From: Sporosarcina sp. Marseille-Q4943
GTDB taxonomy: Bacteria; Bacillota; Bacilli; Bacillales_A; Planococcaceae
DNA length: 64,000 nt
Assembly: GCF_943736995.1 (NCBI RefSeq)
Contig: NZ_CALSFT010000002.1
Span: 186,001 to 250,000, forward strand
Direction: 5' to 3'
The notes under the pieces are model-generated. The model ran no database searches and was not told the DNA's origin. It saw only the letters and a list, made by a program, of their open reading frames with translations. Made by a program: the position numbers and the translations under genes. How positions within the stretch are numbered: the first letter of the stretch is position 1; every line of letters begins with the position of its first letter. Positions 7,914 to 15,561 of the stretch are shown here, one piece after another.

Positions 7914-9515
7914 TTACGCAGTTGGGATAAACTCATTATTCGGTGTTAAATCAATAACTTCGTCGAAAAGTTCGAGACTTTCTGGCTCTAGTCTATGTGT
8001 AACCATGACGACTGTTAATGCTGGGTCTTTTAACAGTGCCTCTTCAATAAACTTTGCAGATTTTCTGTCTAATGAAGAAGTGCCCTCATCGATAAGTAAA
8101 AATTTTTTATTTTGAATGAAGCTCCTTGCCAATGCTATTCTTTGTCTTTGCCCCCCAGATAAGTTTCTTCCGTTTTCTTCAGCTATTTCATCAATATCTT
8201 TCAAAAAGTTAACGTGCGCCTTCTTCATGCATGATTCAATTAGATCATCGGCGTAATTATCCCAAAGGGTGATATTATTTCGAAAACTATCTTGGAATAA
8301 ATAAACGTTTTGGTCAATATATTGAGCCATCTGCATAAGATCGCCATTATTTACAATGCCGTTTACTGAAAAATGTCCTTTAAAATCCTTGATCTGACCA
8401 GCTATGATCTTTAGAAGCGTACTTTTCCCAGACCCGCTCTCACCGATAATAGCATATTTACAACCCTTCTTTATAACCATATTAAAGTTATCAAGTACCT
8501 TTTTACCATCGTATGAAAAGGATATATCATCCAAAACCAGCTCTTCCAGGTACTCATTCTGAGACATATCATGATTTTCTGATGAATATTCCATATCAAT
8601 AACTTTATTAAGTTTTTCGAAAATTGCTCGAGATGATTTAATCTGAATTCTTTGACCACTAAGTTGGGCTAAGGAATTGAAAATTGTAGAGGCCAAATTA
8701 CCGGTAGTACTAATGGCTCCAAACGTAATACTTTTAGCAATTACAAGTAGGCCAGTTGCGAGATCGACGAGTAGTTGGCTCAGAATATTTAGCAACCCGA
8801 TTCCATTGTTGAGTTTACCATTTGTTTTTTCATAGTTAACTTTTTCTTTTCCGAAGTCTTGACTTACTTGCATGAATCTTTCTCTCAGTTTATTTCTTTT
8901 TTGAGCAAAGTATAGAACATCAAACCCATCCAAGTATCCTTTAATTTTATTCGTTAGATTCTCATTTGATTTAGAAAGTTTCAATGTTGCCTTCTGAACA
9001 TGATGGGTAAATTTGTCTGGTAAGTAAAACATAATAACAGCAAGGACTATAGTTAAAATCAACAAAGCGTAGTGGTAACTAAATAATGCAATTGAAGATA
9101 ATGTAATGCTAAACAAACTTCCTGCAAAGGCATATACATTCCTAAAGCCGACGTCTTCTATCGTTTTAAGGTCGTTGGTCATCCAAGAGATATACTGACC
9201 GTTGGAACGTTCATGATAAGCCTCGTAGTCAATATTCTCTAATCCAGTTGCAAAATCGACCCTTATCTGTGTACTCATCTTTTGGATGACTTTTTGTTGA
9301 TAAACAGACGTAAAATAGTTCAATAAAAGCATTAGTCCCCAGGCGAGAAGGTTGATAAGGGACCATGTGATAAACGTTTTAAAATCACCAGCCAACAAAG
9401 CGTTCGTAGCGAAAGTCAAAATGACAGCAGTGGCAACTCCCAGTAGTGATAAACCGAATACCATTGTGAATACTAAAGCATTACTATAGAGATTCTGAAG
9501 CATGTATTTTTTCAT
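7914..9515 (-). CDS. ABC transporter, fused membrane and ATP-binding domains
   Basis: 533 residues. An exporter-type membrane domain (several hydrophobic segments, residues about 10-280) is followed by an ATPase domain with Walker A GESGSGKST (about 358-366), signature LSGGQRQR, Walker B FLLIDEG and H-loop VTHRL. No N-terminal C39 peptidase. GGGAGG precedes the ATG by 8 bases. It lies beside an Rgg-like regulator and a broken LanKC, so export of, or immunity to, a lanthipeptide is a reasonable inference. The gene is clearly more AT-rich than the flanking catabolic operon, consistent with transfer. Confidence 0.88.
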   Translation of the reverse strand: MKKYMLQNLYSNALVFTMVFGLSLLGVATAVILTFATNALLAGDFKTFITWSLINLLAWGLMLLLNYFTSVYQQKVIQKMSTQIRVDFATGLENIDYEAYHERSNGQYISWMTNDLKTIEDVGFRNVYAFAGSLFSITLSSIALFSYHYALLILTIVLAVIMFYLPDKFTHHVQKATLKLSKSNENLTNKIKGYLDGFDVLYFAQKRNKLRERFMQVSQDFGKEKVNYEKTNGKLNNGIGLLNILSQLLVDLATGLLVIAKSITFGAISTTGNLASTIFNSLAQLSGQRIQIKSSRAIFEKLNKVIDMEYSSENHDMSQNEYLEELVLDDISFSYDGKKVLDNFNMVIKKGCKYAIIGESGSGKSTLLKIIAGQIKDFKGHFSVNGIVNNGDLMQMAQYIDQNVYLFQDSFRNNITLWDNYADDLIESCMKKAHVNFLKDIDEIAEENGRNLSGGQRQRIALARSFIQNKKFLLIDEGTSSLDRKSAKFIEEALLKDPALTVVMVTHRLEPESLELFDEVIDLTPNNEFIPTA

Positions 9516-9564
9516 TTTGGCAACCTCCCATTGTTAATTCCCTAGAGCTTATGGTGTTGCTCAT
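9484..9564 (-). CDS. Possible 26-residue peptide overlapping the ABC gene start
   Basis: An ATG at 9564 follows AAAGGA by about 10 bases and opens a 26-codon frame rich in Ser/Thr with one Cys, ending inside the ABC gene in another frame. The same frame is open further upstream to a TGA at about 9622; before that TGA a strong AAGGAGGGA site and TTG encode only MKVFSVS. It could be a leader peptide, a decayed precursor, or chance. The Gly-Gly-Cys in it is encoded by the ABC gene's own ribosome site, so it is weak evidence. Confidence 0.2.
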   Translation of the reverse strand: MSNTISSRELTMGGCQNEKIHASESL

Positions 9565-9710
9565 GAGAATAAATTCCTTTTTATTATTAGCCAAGCTGTT
9601 TCTAGATAGGATATAATTTAATCAAGAGACTGAAAAGACTTTCAAATTAATCTCCCTCCTTGTTTTTGTTAAGTAAATCATCACATATATATAAATGAAG
9701 AAATCAAAAT

Positions 9711-9724
9711 TCCCTTATAAGGGA
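9711..9724. promoter_or_regulatory. 14-bp palindrome upstream of Rgg-like gene
   Basis: TCCCTTATAAGGGA is a perfect inverted repeat, 20 bases before the regulator ATG. Candidate operator for autoregulation or for the divergent ABC gene. No direct proof. Confidence 0.45.
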
Positions 9725-9743
9725 TTATGAGGTGGTAATAGAA

Positions 9744-10601
9744 ATGAACTTTGGCAAAACATTTAAAAAGGTTAGGAGAGGAAGAGGTCTTACAATAGAA
9801 AATTTATCTGATGAATATATATCCAAATCAACCATCTCCAGATTTGAAAGAAGCGAGGCAGATATTACCTTAGAAAAATTAATTCTCTTACTAAATAAGG
9901 TTAAGATTTCTATGAGAGAGTTTGTGTTCTTATCCAACATCTCTACATTTAAAACATCTTTAGAATTTTTATCTAAGGCTGTACTTGAGAAAGATGTCCA
10001 AATGCTAAAAGAATTAGTTGAAGAAGAGTGGTCACAATTTGAAGAAGGGGAGAGCAATTATTCGAAATTAGCTGCTATTGTATTGGAAATGCACTATAGA
10101 AGTCTACTTAAAGAGGAAGTAAATCAAGAGCACATTAATTATCTGACCGATTATCTATTCCAATGTGATATTTGGACACAATTTGATTTAGTTCTATTTG
10201 GGAACTCAATTGCTTATCTTCCAATCGAAACATCGATTGTACTTTCTAAGGAACTAATAAAAAAGACGAGCATCTTTCATAATGATAGACAAGTATTCGA
10301 GACAGTAATTAATACGATCATAAATATGATTATGGTTTGTCTCCGAAGTGAGCGAATATCCGAAGCCGGTATATTCATAAAAAAAATGAGTGTATTCGCC
10401 ATTGATGAGACGTTTTTTTTGGAAAAGATCATGCTGAAATTTGTTAAAGGCGTATATTTATTCAAGGAAGGGCAAAAAGTTGAAGGTGAAAAGATGGTTT
10501 CCGAGGCATTACAAGCAATGATTCTCGCAGAAGCATATAAGATGGAGGAAAACTTCCGCTCATTTTATGAGGCTATTTCAAACGAATGTACTAGCCAATA
10601 A
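9744..10601 (+). CDS. Rgg/GadR/MutR-like transcriptional regulator
   Basis: 285 residues. N-terminal helix-turn-helix of the XRE type (FGKTFKKVRRGRGLTIENLSDEYISKSTISRFERSEADITLEKL, about 3-50) followed by an all-helical C-terminal domain of about 220 residues without enzyme motifs, as in Rgg regulators that bind short peptides. The ATG at 9744 is preferred over GTG 9732 because GAGGTGG sits 8 bases before it. Divergent from the ABC gene with a 14-bp palindrome between. Rgg proteins often sit beside RiPP clusters; no pheromone gene is identified here with confidence. Confidence 0.78.
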   Translation: MNFGKTFKKVRRGRGLTIENLSDEYISKSTISRFERSEADITLEKLILLLNKVKISMREFVFLSNISTFKTSLEFLSKAVLEKDVQMLKELVEEEWSQFEEGESNYSKLAAIVLEMHYRSLLKEEVNQEHINYLTDYLFQCDIWTQFDLVLFGNSIAYLPIETSIVLSKELIKKTSIFHNDRQVFETVINTIINMIMVCLRSERISEAGIFIKKMSVFAIDETFFLEKIMLKFVKGVYLFKEGQKVEGEKMVSEALQAMILAEAYKMEENFRSFYEAISNECTSQ

Positions 10602-10637
10602 AAAAATGGCTTCGTTCGGCAACGGAGCCATTTTTTT
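10601..10637 (+). terminator. Terminator between regulator and LanKC remnant
   Basis: ATGGCTTCGTT and AACGGAGCCAT form an 11-bp stem around CGGC, with A-run before and seven T after, so it can work for both converging genes. Confidence 0.92.
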
Positions 10638-10744
10638 ATGTTGTTGATATGTTCATCCTTTTTTCATCCACCAGAACTTATTGATCAACAGTCTTATTAT
10701 AGAATTGAGTTCCTTTCTACTACGGCTTTCTTTATCATTGTCTT

Positions 10745-12310
10745 TCATATACCAACCTCAACTTCAGAGAATAGATTATTAAAGAAATGGAGAATACCTA
10801 ACATACCATTATTAAAACCAAGACTGACCTTTTCTAAGTCGTTGCAAGGATAAGTATCGTTATCGAGCTTGAATAGCCTAATGACTGTGTATTTATCTAA
10901 GGCACTATTTAAGTAACTTGCATCCCCATAGAATTTATAGGCATCAATAAAAGTATCTGCAATTCCCGAAAGCCCATTAAGGTAGGACGGATTTTTGGGG
11001 AAGTTATTATCAATACCCTTTAAGTAATCCTTTAGAATGGTCTTTAGTTTATCGTTGTCTTTATGTCTCAAATACATTAATCCTAGTCTGATGTAACCAG
11101 AAGTATATTTCATATAAGGAGAACAAGTAAATTTACTATTTGGTATTAGTTTTCCATGGCTTATATATTTACCCTCTTCATTTATCTCCAGCAAAATGTG
11201 TAAAGTATTTGATAAGAACTCTTTTTCCAAAGTTACTTCGTACAACTTTAAATAAAAGTAGGCAACTGCTAGTGCACCATCAGTTAAACTATAATTTGCT
11301 TCTTCCATAAACCGATTCAAATTCTCCTTTAGCTCCCTTTCTTTAGACATTATCCTTTCCAGTATTAATAGATTATTGGTGTGAGAAACTTCCTTTATTA
11401 GATAGAGACATTGGTTCACTAGCGATAGCTCTTCAACATTAATATTTGTTGCAGCATCATGTTCAATGTATATTAGACCACAGAATTCTTCCGGTGACAG
11501 GCAATCTTTCTTAGCTGTCTTTAGGCTCTTTAAAAGTATTTTATAATCTTCGGAAACTGAGTAAATAGTTTGGTCGGTTGGATAGGTATATTCTTTCCTA
11601 TTTAAGAGGCTAAAACTCGGATTGCATATCAAATTTAATATTGTTTGATACATTTTATTCGGTATTGAATATCGTCTAGAAAATTCATTGAAAATTTTTA
11701 ATGTTATGGCACCTGTCTTATCCATCGATAACATCTCGTTTGCACTGCAAAGAACGCTCATGATTAGGTAGCCCACTTTGTGTTTGTCCTGATTGAATAT
11801 ATCTAAATCTAAAAGATCACTATTACTAAAATAGGCGTTAGGAATGCTGTATGAAGCTTTATTTTGAAATGCTTCAATAAAACAATCTTCCAGGTCTATA
11901 AAATAAACATTCAAGTCACCATCAACCATGACATTATCAGGGGATATATCTACCAATGCTACCCCCCTTGAATGTAAATCAAATAACGCCTCTAGGAGAT
12001 TGTCAATAACAGTCCCTATAACTTTTTAGTTTTCTTTTAATTTACTTTCTAATGTTTCATGGAAAACTACTGGACTATACTTGTATGAAAAATTCCTCAA
12101 GGTCTCTCCTTCGATATATTCTTGAATTAGGTAAAAATGCTCCCATGCGTAAAAGGACTCGATGAACTTAGGAACGTACTGGAGATCGCTTAAATACAAT
12201 GATTTCTCTTCTTCTTGCTTCCGGAAATTTATCACAGTGTCTTCTTTTGAAATTCCGATAAAAGGCCGTGCCTCTTTAATAATGACCTTATCTCCCGTTA
12301 TCTTATTGGA
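10745..12310 (-). pseudogene. Broken class III lanthipeptide synthetase (LanKC), 5' truncated with in-frame stop
   Basis: Two pieces in the same frame are separated by one TAA at 12026-12028. The upstream piece has a kinase N-lobe (Lys in DKVIIKEARPF, hinge FYLIQEYIEGETL). Downstream, from the 23 codons after the stop, come a catalytic loop DISPDNVMVD, a DFG-equivalent IDLED, and then a LanC-like helical domain with GLSGIAD and FNNGMLGI repeats. The zinc-binding Cys/Cys/His set of LanC is not seen, as in class III enzymes. The N-terminal lyase domain is missing: homology stops near 12310, where antisense TPR-gene sequence begins. About 560 of an expected roughly 850-900 residues remain. Adjacent exporter and Rgg fit a decayed lanthipeptide locus. 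Confidence 0.75.
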
Positions 12311-12960
12311 ATCATTGGGCCAGTACGAAGAAGCGCATAGCAGTTGGATGAAGCAATCCATTTTGCGCGTGAACAGTTGGTGATGGATCAGTATTATAAT
12401 TTGCTGAATGCGAGGGTCTTCCTTTATTACGACAGCCAACAGCCAGAGAAAGCGCGCGAGTATGTTGAAGAGTGTTCATTGTTTGTCCAGTTGATCAAGC
12501 GAGAGGGCTTTTCGTTAGAACATGAATTGAATCAGGTGTTCAGGGAGGAGTTCTACGAAAAGGATTATGTAAATGCGCTGGCGATAGCTGAACAGCTGAT
12601 TGGGAAAATAGAAGCTTCCGCCATGTTCCCGAAAGATGCCAAGGGTGAATTTATTACGCTGCCTAAAAGTTTATTGGCTAGAGTGTTGAAGAGATTGGAA
12701 CGATATGAGGAGGCGCTATCTATATTTGAAGAAAATCCGATTGTCCTTCCTGAACGCATCCAACTAAACCCGATTGACGTTACGCTGCGAGTTATATCGA
12801 ACAGTTATGAAGCACTTTGCCACTATCACTTAGGGAATCCAAAAAAGGCCGAGGAGCTTGCAAGATACACAGTAGAACGAATACAATATGCCACATTCGT
12901 CCCTCTACCATTTCGCCCGGGAGGTATTGGTTTAAGTCACGTCGAAGTAAGCAGGCAGAC
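12311..12960 (+). pseudogene. TPR-protein remnant, truncated at both ends with a frameshift
   Basis: The reading LLESLGQYEEAHSS continues, after a one-base frame change near 12343, into LDEAIHFAREQLVMDQYYN and further helical repeats (PEKAREYVEEC, YEEALSIFEE, PKKAEELARYTVERI), typical tetratricopeptide spacing. Its 5' end is replaced by the LanKC remnant. At the 3' end the frame runs past about 12900 into unrelated residues and into the next gene. Such TPR proteins are often Rap/NprR-type or HTH-TPR regulators in Bacillales, but no HTH part remains. Not expected to be functional. Confidence 0.6.
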
Positions 12961-12974
12961 AGGAGGGGGTAGTT

Positions 12975-13262
12975 ATGAAATTTGTCATTCATTTCACAAC
13001 AGGAAAGGCGTGGAAAGAGGGGAAGCCGCATTGGGAGCAGGGTCTCGTTCCACATCGGGAATATGTGAGGAAAGCAGTGGCTCAAGGTATTTTGATTGCG
13101 GGCGGGCCATTCATGGATCATACGGGTGGATTGATCATTCTAGAAGTTAATAGCTTGGAAGATGCACAGCACTTTGCTGACAATGATCCTGCGGTGATTG
13201 AAGAGAAATTCGAAGCAACTATCTATCCGTGGGAGCCGTTGGAAGGAATTTTTAATAAATAG
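12975..13262 (+). CDS. YciI-like protein
   Basis: 95 residues with the YciI/dimeric alpha-beta barrel pattern: MKFVIHFTTG opening, HREYVRKAVAQGILIAGGPF and a C-terminal ATIYPWEPLEG. AGGAGGG precedes the ATG. Family members are small enzymes or accessory proteins of mostly unknown reaction; nothing nearby specifies it. The gene begins inside the run-on frame of the TPR remnant. Confidence 0.75.
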   Translation: MKFVIHFTTGKAWKEGKPHWEQGLVPHREYVRKAVAQGILIAGGPFMDHTGGLIILEVNSLEDAQHFADNDPAVIEEKFEATIYPWEPLEGIFNK

Positions 13263-13273
13263 TCTGATTTTTG

Positions 13274-13303
13274 TTGACGTTCGGATGTGCGATTTGCTAT
13301 GTT
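13274..13303 (+). promoter_or_regulatory. Promoter of the arsR-like/AHSA1 operon
   Basis: TTGACG, 18-base spacer, TATGTT, followed directly by the palindrome at 13308-13327. Confidence 0.65.
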
Positions 13304-13307
13304 TTAT

Positions 13308-13327
13308 ATATAACGAAATGGTTATAT
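13308..13327. promoter_or_regulatory. Inverted repeat operator, likely for the ArsR-like regulator
   Basis: ATATAAC - 6 bases - GTTATAT lies immediately downstream of the -10 box and 17 bases before the regulator gene, the usual arrangement for autorepression by ArsR/SdpR-type proteins. Confidence 0.65.
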
Positions 13328-13344
13328 GACTTGGAGGCATAGAC

Positions 13345-13668
13345 ATGACGGATATTTATCGGGCAATTGCAGATCCGACTCGAAGAAAAATACTAACTTT
13401 ATTGTCTAGGAATGAATATACGCAGTCTGAATTGGTTGAGCGATTTACCATTTCGCAGCCTGCCTTGAAAAAGCATCTTGCAATTTTATTGGAAGAGGAT
13501 TTGGTAGCGGAGAGGAGAGAGGGGAGGTATCGTGTTTACAGTTTAAAAAGAGACAATTTCCAAGACCAGTACGAAAAGCTTCAACAGGAAATCGGAAGTG
13601 TATTGGACAATAAATTGATGAAGTTGAAAACGTATTTGGAGGGAGAAAGCGATGGAGAAAGTCATTGA
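13345..13668 (+). CDS. ArsR-family (SdpR-like) transcriptional regulator
   Basis: 107 residues, winged helix-turn-helix: YRAIADPTRRKILTLLSRNEYTQSELVERFTISQPALKKHLAILLEEDLV followed by wing RREGRYRVYSL. No Cys metal-binding motif (ELCVCDL is absent), so it is not a classic metal sensor; it resembles the regulators that pair with AHSA1/SRPBCC genes. It overlaps the next gene by 17 bases. A palindrome in its own promoter suggests autoregulation. Confidence 0.85.
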   Translation: MTDIYRAIADPTRRKILTLLSRNEYTQSELVERFTISQPALKKHLAILLEEDLVAERREGRYRVYSLKRDNFQDQYEKLQQEIGSVLDNKLMKLKTYLEGESDGESH

Positions 13669-14350
13669 TTCGGTAAAACGGGAGATTTTTGTGAAAGTAC
13701 CGCCGGAAAAAGTCTGGAAAGCGCTGACGGTACCGGAAGAACGGAATCGTTGGGAAACGCGGAATTGCGTGCTTGATATTCGTGTTGGCGGAACGGTTAG
13801 TCTCGATTACGGCTGGGGGGTCAGCTATGTTGGCACGATTGTCGAACTTGAGGAGCATCGGAAACTTGTCCTTAAAGGGGAAGATGAGGGGTTAACCACT
13901 TGGGCAATTACACCGCAAGACGGCGGATCCGTAGTGGCGATTGAGTATACGGGTTCTTGGTCGGGTGATTTTGAAATGATGCAAGCGGATAATATGGCGT
14001 TCGGCACGTATCAGTTCATGAGAAATTTGAAGAGTGTCTATGAAGGAAATGAAGATTTGCGCTCGCACTTTTGGAGAAGTTGGATTGGAGTTTTGCATCG
14101 GACGAATCCAAGCGGCATTCCTGGGGCAAAAGTAGTCAAAATCCAGGCGAATACCCCTGCAGATGGATTAATTGAAGTTGGTGATGTTATAACTCATGTC
14201 AACAGCTTCGAAACTCTCTCTTATGACGATTTGGAAATCATCGTTTCAGAAACAGAGCCTAACAAAATGATTAAGCTGAAAGTATTGAGGGATGGCCAAC
14301 ATCTGGAGGTGGATCTGAGGACTGTTCCGTATGGGCAGACGGTGCAGTAA
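13652..14350 (+). CDS. AHSA1/SRPBCC domain protein with C-terminal PDZ domain
   Basis: 232 residues. Residues about 5-135 form an activator-of-Hsp90-like SRPBCC domain (REIFVKVPPEKVWKALTVPEERNRWE, GGTVSLDYGWG). Residues about 150-228 look like a PDZ domain (GIPGAKVVKIQANTPADGLIEVGDVITHVN, KLKVLRDGQHLEVDLRTVP). ArsR plus AHSA1 pairs are common and poorly understood; the PDZ tail is less usual. No signal peptide, so cytoplasmic. Likely a ligand- or peptide-binding function. Confidence 0.78.
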   Translation: MEKVIDSVKREIFVKVPPEKVWKALTVPEERNRWETRNCVLDIRVGGTVSLDYGWGVSYVGTIVELEEHRKLVLKGEDEGLTTWAITPQDGGSVVAIEYTGSWSGDFEMMQADNMAFGTYQFMRNLKSVYEGNEDLRSHFWRSWIGVLHRTNPSGIPGAKVVKIQANTPADGLIEVGDVITHVNSFETLSYDDLEIIVSETEPNKMIKLKVLRDGQHLEVDLRTVPYGQTVQ

Positions 14351-14378
14351 TGGAAGTCATTTGAAAGGGGCGTGCCAA

Positions 14379-14903
14379 GTGGATAAGCTGCAAGCGGTTT
14401 TTATCGACCGTGACGGAACAATAGGGGGAACTGGACACTTTATTCACCCGAGAGATTTCACTCCTTATCCTTTTAGCAAAGAAGCTCTTCAACTATTGAA
14501 AGAAAACGGAATCAAGACATTCGCCTGCACAAACCAGCACCGAATCAGCAAAGGCGAGGCGAATATCAAAGATTTTTTTGATGAATTCATGGCGTTTGGT
14601 TTTGATGATGCATTTATATGTCCACACGGCTCTTCGGAAGGATGCGAATGCCATAAACCAAGCCCCGGTCTACTTCGGGAAGCTGCGAAAGAACATGGAG
14701 TAGATCTTTCGAAAACGGCTTTCATTGGTGATGTCGGGTCGACAGACATGTTAGCAGCTCACGCAGTTGGTGCGAAGAAGATTTTAGTTTTAACTGGGTG
14801 GGGTCCAAGTTCGTTAACCCATTATCGACATAAATGGGCAGACATAGAGCCGGATTACATCGCTGAAAACTTGTTGGACGCGGTGGAGTGGCTGCTTCAA
14901 TAG
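14379..14903 (+). CDS. HAD-IIIA phosphatase (GmhB/HisB-N-like)
   Basis: 174 residues. Catalytic DRDGT near the N-terminus, TNQ motif, the CPHG...CEC zinc-binding cluster and GDVGSTD acidic motif, as in D,D-heptose 1,7-bisphosphate phosphatase and histidinol phosphatase N-domains. GTG at 14379 is chosen with AAAGGGG upstream. No sugar-nucleotide genes are nearby, so the substrate is unknown. A second HAD of the same type lies at 22.1 kb. Confidence 0.8.
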   Translation: MDKLQAVFIDRDGTIGGTGHFIHPRDFTPYPFSKEALQLLKENGIKTFACTNQHRISKGEANIKDFFDEFMAFGFDDAFICPHGSSEGCECHKPSPGLLREAAKEHGVDLSKTAFIGDVGSTDMLAAHAVGAKKILVLTGWGPSSLTHYRHKWADIEPDYIAENLLDAVEWLLQ

Positions 14904-14907
14904 AAAT

Positions 14908-14932
14908 AGCATCCAAATTAGGGTGCTTTTTT
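14908..14932 (+). terminator. Terminator
   Basis: AGCATCC / GGGTGCT stem (one wobble) with 6-base loop and T-run, right after the HAD gene. Confidence 0.85.
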
Positions 14933-14993
14933 ATATTGCATACTTTTCCTCCTATTAGCAACCCTAAGCAGAGTAGAGGAGGGAATTTATACA

Positions 14994-15551
14994 ATGACCA
15001 AAAAAAATTATCTTTTGATAACAGCTATCGTTATTTTTATTTCGAATAAAGAAATCTACGCTGCTGAACAAAATTCACCGCCTTCTTTCGATGAATTATA
15101 TAAAGAATTCGGATATACATCCATTGAAGAGGCAGTTAACGAATTTGAAAACCATTTCCACTGTAAGGTGGAGTTGCCTGAAATGACTCCACCGATTTCA
15201 TTCACTCATCAATTCGGAAGGTTTTATGAAGATAAACGCTACAAGTTGAATCACAATCTTAGAATTATGTTTGTAAATGAAGACCAGAGAAGAAACATGT
15301 TCACAATTGATATTCGGCCAGTTCATAATAAATTAATTTTCGATGGAAAAGAGTATGTGCTTCAATATGGCGGCAAAGGCATCTATATTGAAGCACATAA
15401 CTTTCATTTTTATGTTTTCGAAAAAAACAACTTGCAATACTTGCTAAGCGTTCCATTAAAGGCCTCTGACGTGGAGATGCCCGACAAGCTGGCGCGGATT
15501 GCTGATTCTGTGAAAGAAATTCAAGGGGAAAACGAATGTACAATTTATTGA
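14994..15551 (+). CDS. Secreted protein of unknown function
   Basis: 185 residues. The N-terminus is a plausible Sec signal (KK, then LLITAIVIFIS, then YAAEQ as cleavage region), no lipobox. The mature part has FDELYKEFGYTSIEEAVNEFENHF and a beta-rich segment with GKEYVLQYGGKGIYIEAHNFHFYVFEK. I do not recognise the family. AGAGGAGGG precedes the ATG. The gene converges on the TolB-like gene with only 10 bases between stops. Confidence 0.7.
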   Translation: MTKKNYLLITAIVIFISNKEIYAAEQNSPPSFDELYKEFGYTSIEEAVNEFENHFHCKVELPEMTPPISFTHQFGRFYEDKRYKLNHNLRIMFVNEDQRRNMFTIDIRPVHNKLIFDGKEYVLQYGGKGIYIEAHNFHFYVFEKNNLQYLLSVPLKASDVEMPDKLARIADSVKEIQGENECTIY

Positions 15552-15561
15552 ACGCTGAACG

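Noticed and set aside
9484..9564. Gly-Gly leader peptide interpretation of the small frame
   Set aside because: The Gly-Gly is produced by the ribosome site of the ABC gene, and the transporter has no C39 peptidase domain.
10638..10853. Plus-strand 71-codon reading opposite the LanKC end
   Set aside because: No ribosome site, starts inside the terminator T-run, and overlaps the LanC domain antisense.
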